The notes under the pieces were generated by a model. It searched no databases and was not told the origin of the DNA. It saw only the letters and a list, made by a program, of their open reading frames with translations. 26,698 nucleotides of DNA from a virus: IMG/VR virus record IMGVR_UViG_3300027971_000189, positions 1 to 26,698 of that record; one strand, given 5' to 3'. How positions within the stretch are numbered: the stretch's first letter is position 1; each line of letters starts with the position of its first letter. Shown piece by piece: positions 26,598 through 26,698 of the stretch. The translations under genes were made by a program, and so were the position numbers.

Positions 26598-26698
26598 TTG
26601 AAATATCCATAAGGGATGCCAACAGTGTAGCAAAGGTACTCATCGTCACCATCGGTATCCTCAGCCTCGTGAATCCAGCGCAGTGCCATTGCACGGTC
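26594..26698 (-). CDS. Unknown protein, C-terminal fragment (runs off window)
   Basis: Only the last 34 codons are in the window: DRAMALRWIHEAEDTDGDDE then YLCYTVGIPYGYFK and TGA. The frame is open to the window edge. The internal ATG at 26689 has no ribosome binding site, so the true start is probably outside. No function can be assigned. Confidence 0.55.
   Translation of the reverse strand, partial: DRAMALRWIHEAEDTDGDDEYLCYTVGIPYGYFK

Noticed and set aside
1-26698. tRNA genes, often present in T4-like genomes
   Set aside because: No cloverleaf-type sequence with a conserved TTCGAATCC-type arm was noticed in the short gaps between genes.

Overview
The window is a continuous piece of a T4-like tailed phage (myovirus) genome. 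All 40 genes I accept lie on the minus strand, so transcription runs from position 26698 towards 1. The T4-type hallmarks are the recombination proteins UvsX, a UvsY-like protein and UvsW, the single-stranded DNA-binding protein gp32, the large terminase gp17, phage thymidylate synthase and dihydrofolate reductase, and ATAAATA-type late promoter boxes. A lipoprotein/inner-membrane spanin pair points to a Gram-negative host, and several perfect TTGACA-N17-TATAAT promoters point to a host sigma70 RNA polymerase. One small protein resembles the BPSL0761 family, which I know mainly from beta-proteobacteria; this is only a weak hint about the host. The DNA is AT-rich overall, and both window ends cut through genes.

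Layout in transcription order (high to low coordinates). 26698-23313: two tiny genes, a MoxR-type AAA+ ATPase and a VWA/putative-metallopeptidase partner, each of these two under its own strong sigma70 promoter, then small phage genes. 23316-20411: conserved phage proteins, then folA-thyA in a tightly packed, overlapping operon. 20384-19645: spanin pair. 19615-17948: a fibre-like protein followed by three tandem paralogues whose N-termini (MRAxEFIxE) look like the T4 capsid-targeting sequence of internal head proteins. 17895-9388: a SAM methyltransferase, an acidic protein, a 902-residue repetitive fibre-like protein, a small gene in the position of the small terminase, the large terminase, and a 929-residue protein with a glycine-zipper region and an in-frame 41-nt direct repeat. 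9222-5169: gp32, small genes, UvsX, an acidic protein, UvsY-like and an unknown AT-rich gene. 5068-3291: an array of small, presumably early genes, several behind near-identical promoter cassettes. 3208-1: a stand-alone AAA+ ATPase, an unknown protein and the start of UvsW.

The genes fit a T4 lifestyle: recombination-dependent replication (UvsX/UvsY/UvsW/gp32), dTMP supply (DHFR/ThyA), packaging (gp17), virion and injected proteins, and lysis (spanins). Regulation is visible in the DNA. Early-type genes carry consensus sigma70 promoters, in three cases as a 57-nt promoter-plus-leader unit. Virion-type genes carry late boxes, and at least two of these boxes sit inside hairpins that would hide the downstream start codon or ribosome binding site in read-through transcripts. 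That is the logic known from T4 gene e and other T4 early/late genes.

The most interesting points are the capsid-targeting paralogue trio, the nested late-promoter hairpins, the duplicated promoter cassettes with a conserved AATCGATT core, the phage MoxR-VWA pair, and the 747-bp in-frame recombination potential of the 929-residue gene. I saw no tRNA, rRNA, CRISPR array, insertion sequence or homing endonuclease, and no stretch longer than about 150 bases without a gene or recognisable site. All functional calls come from reading the sequence; no database search was run.
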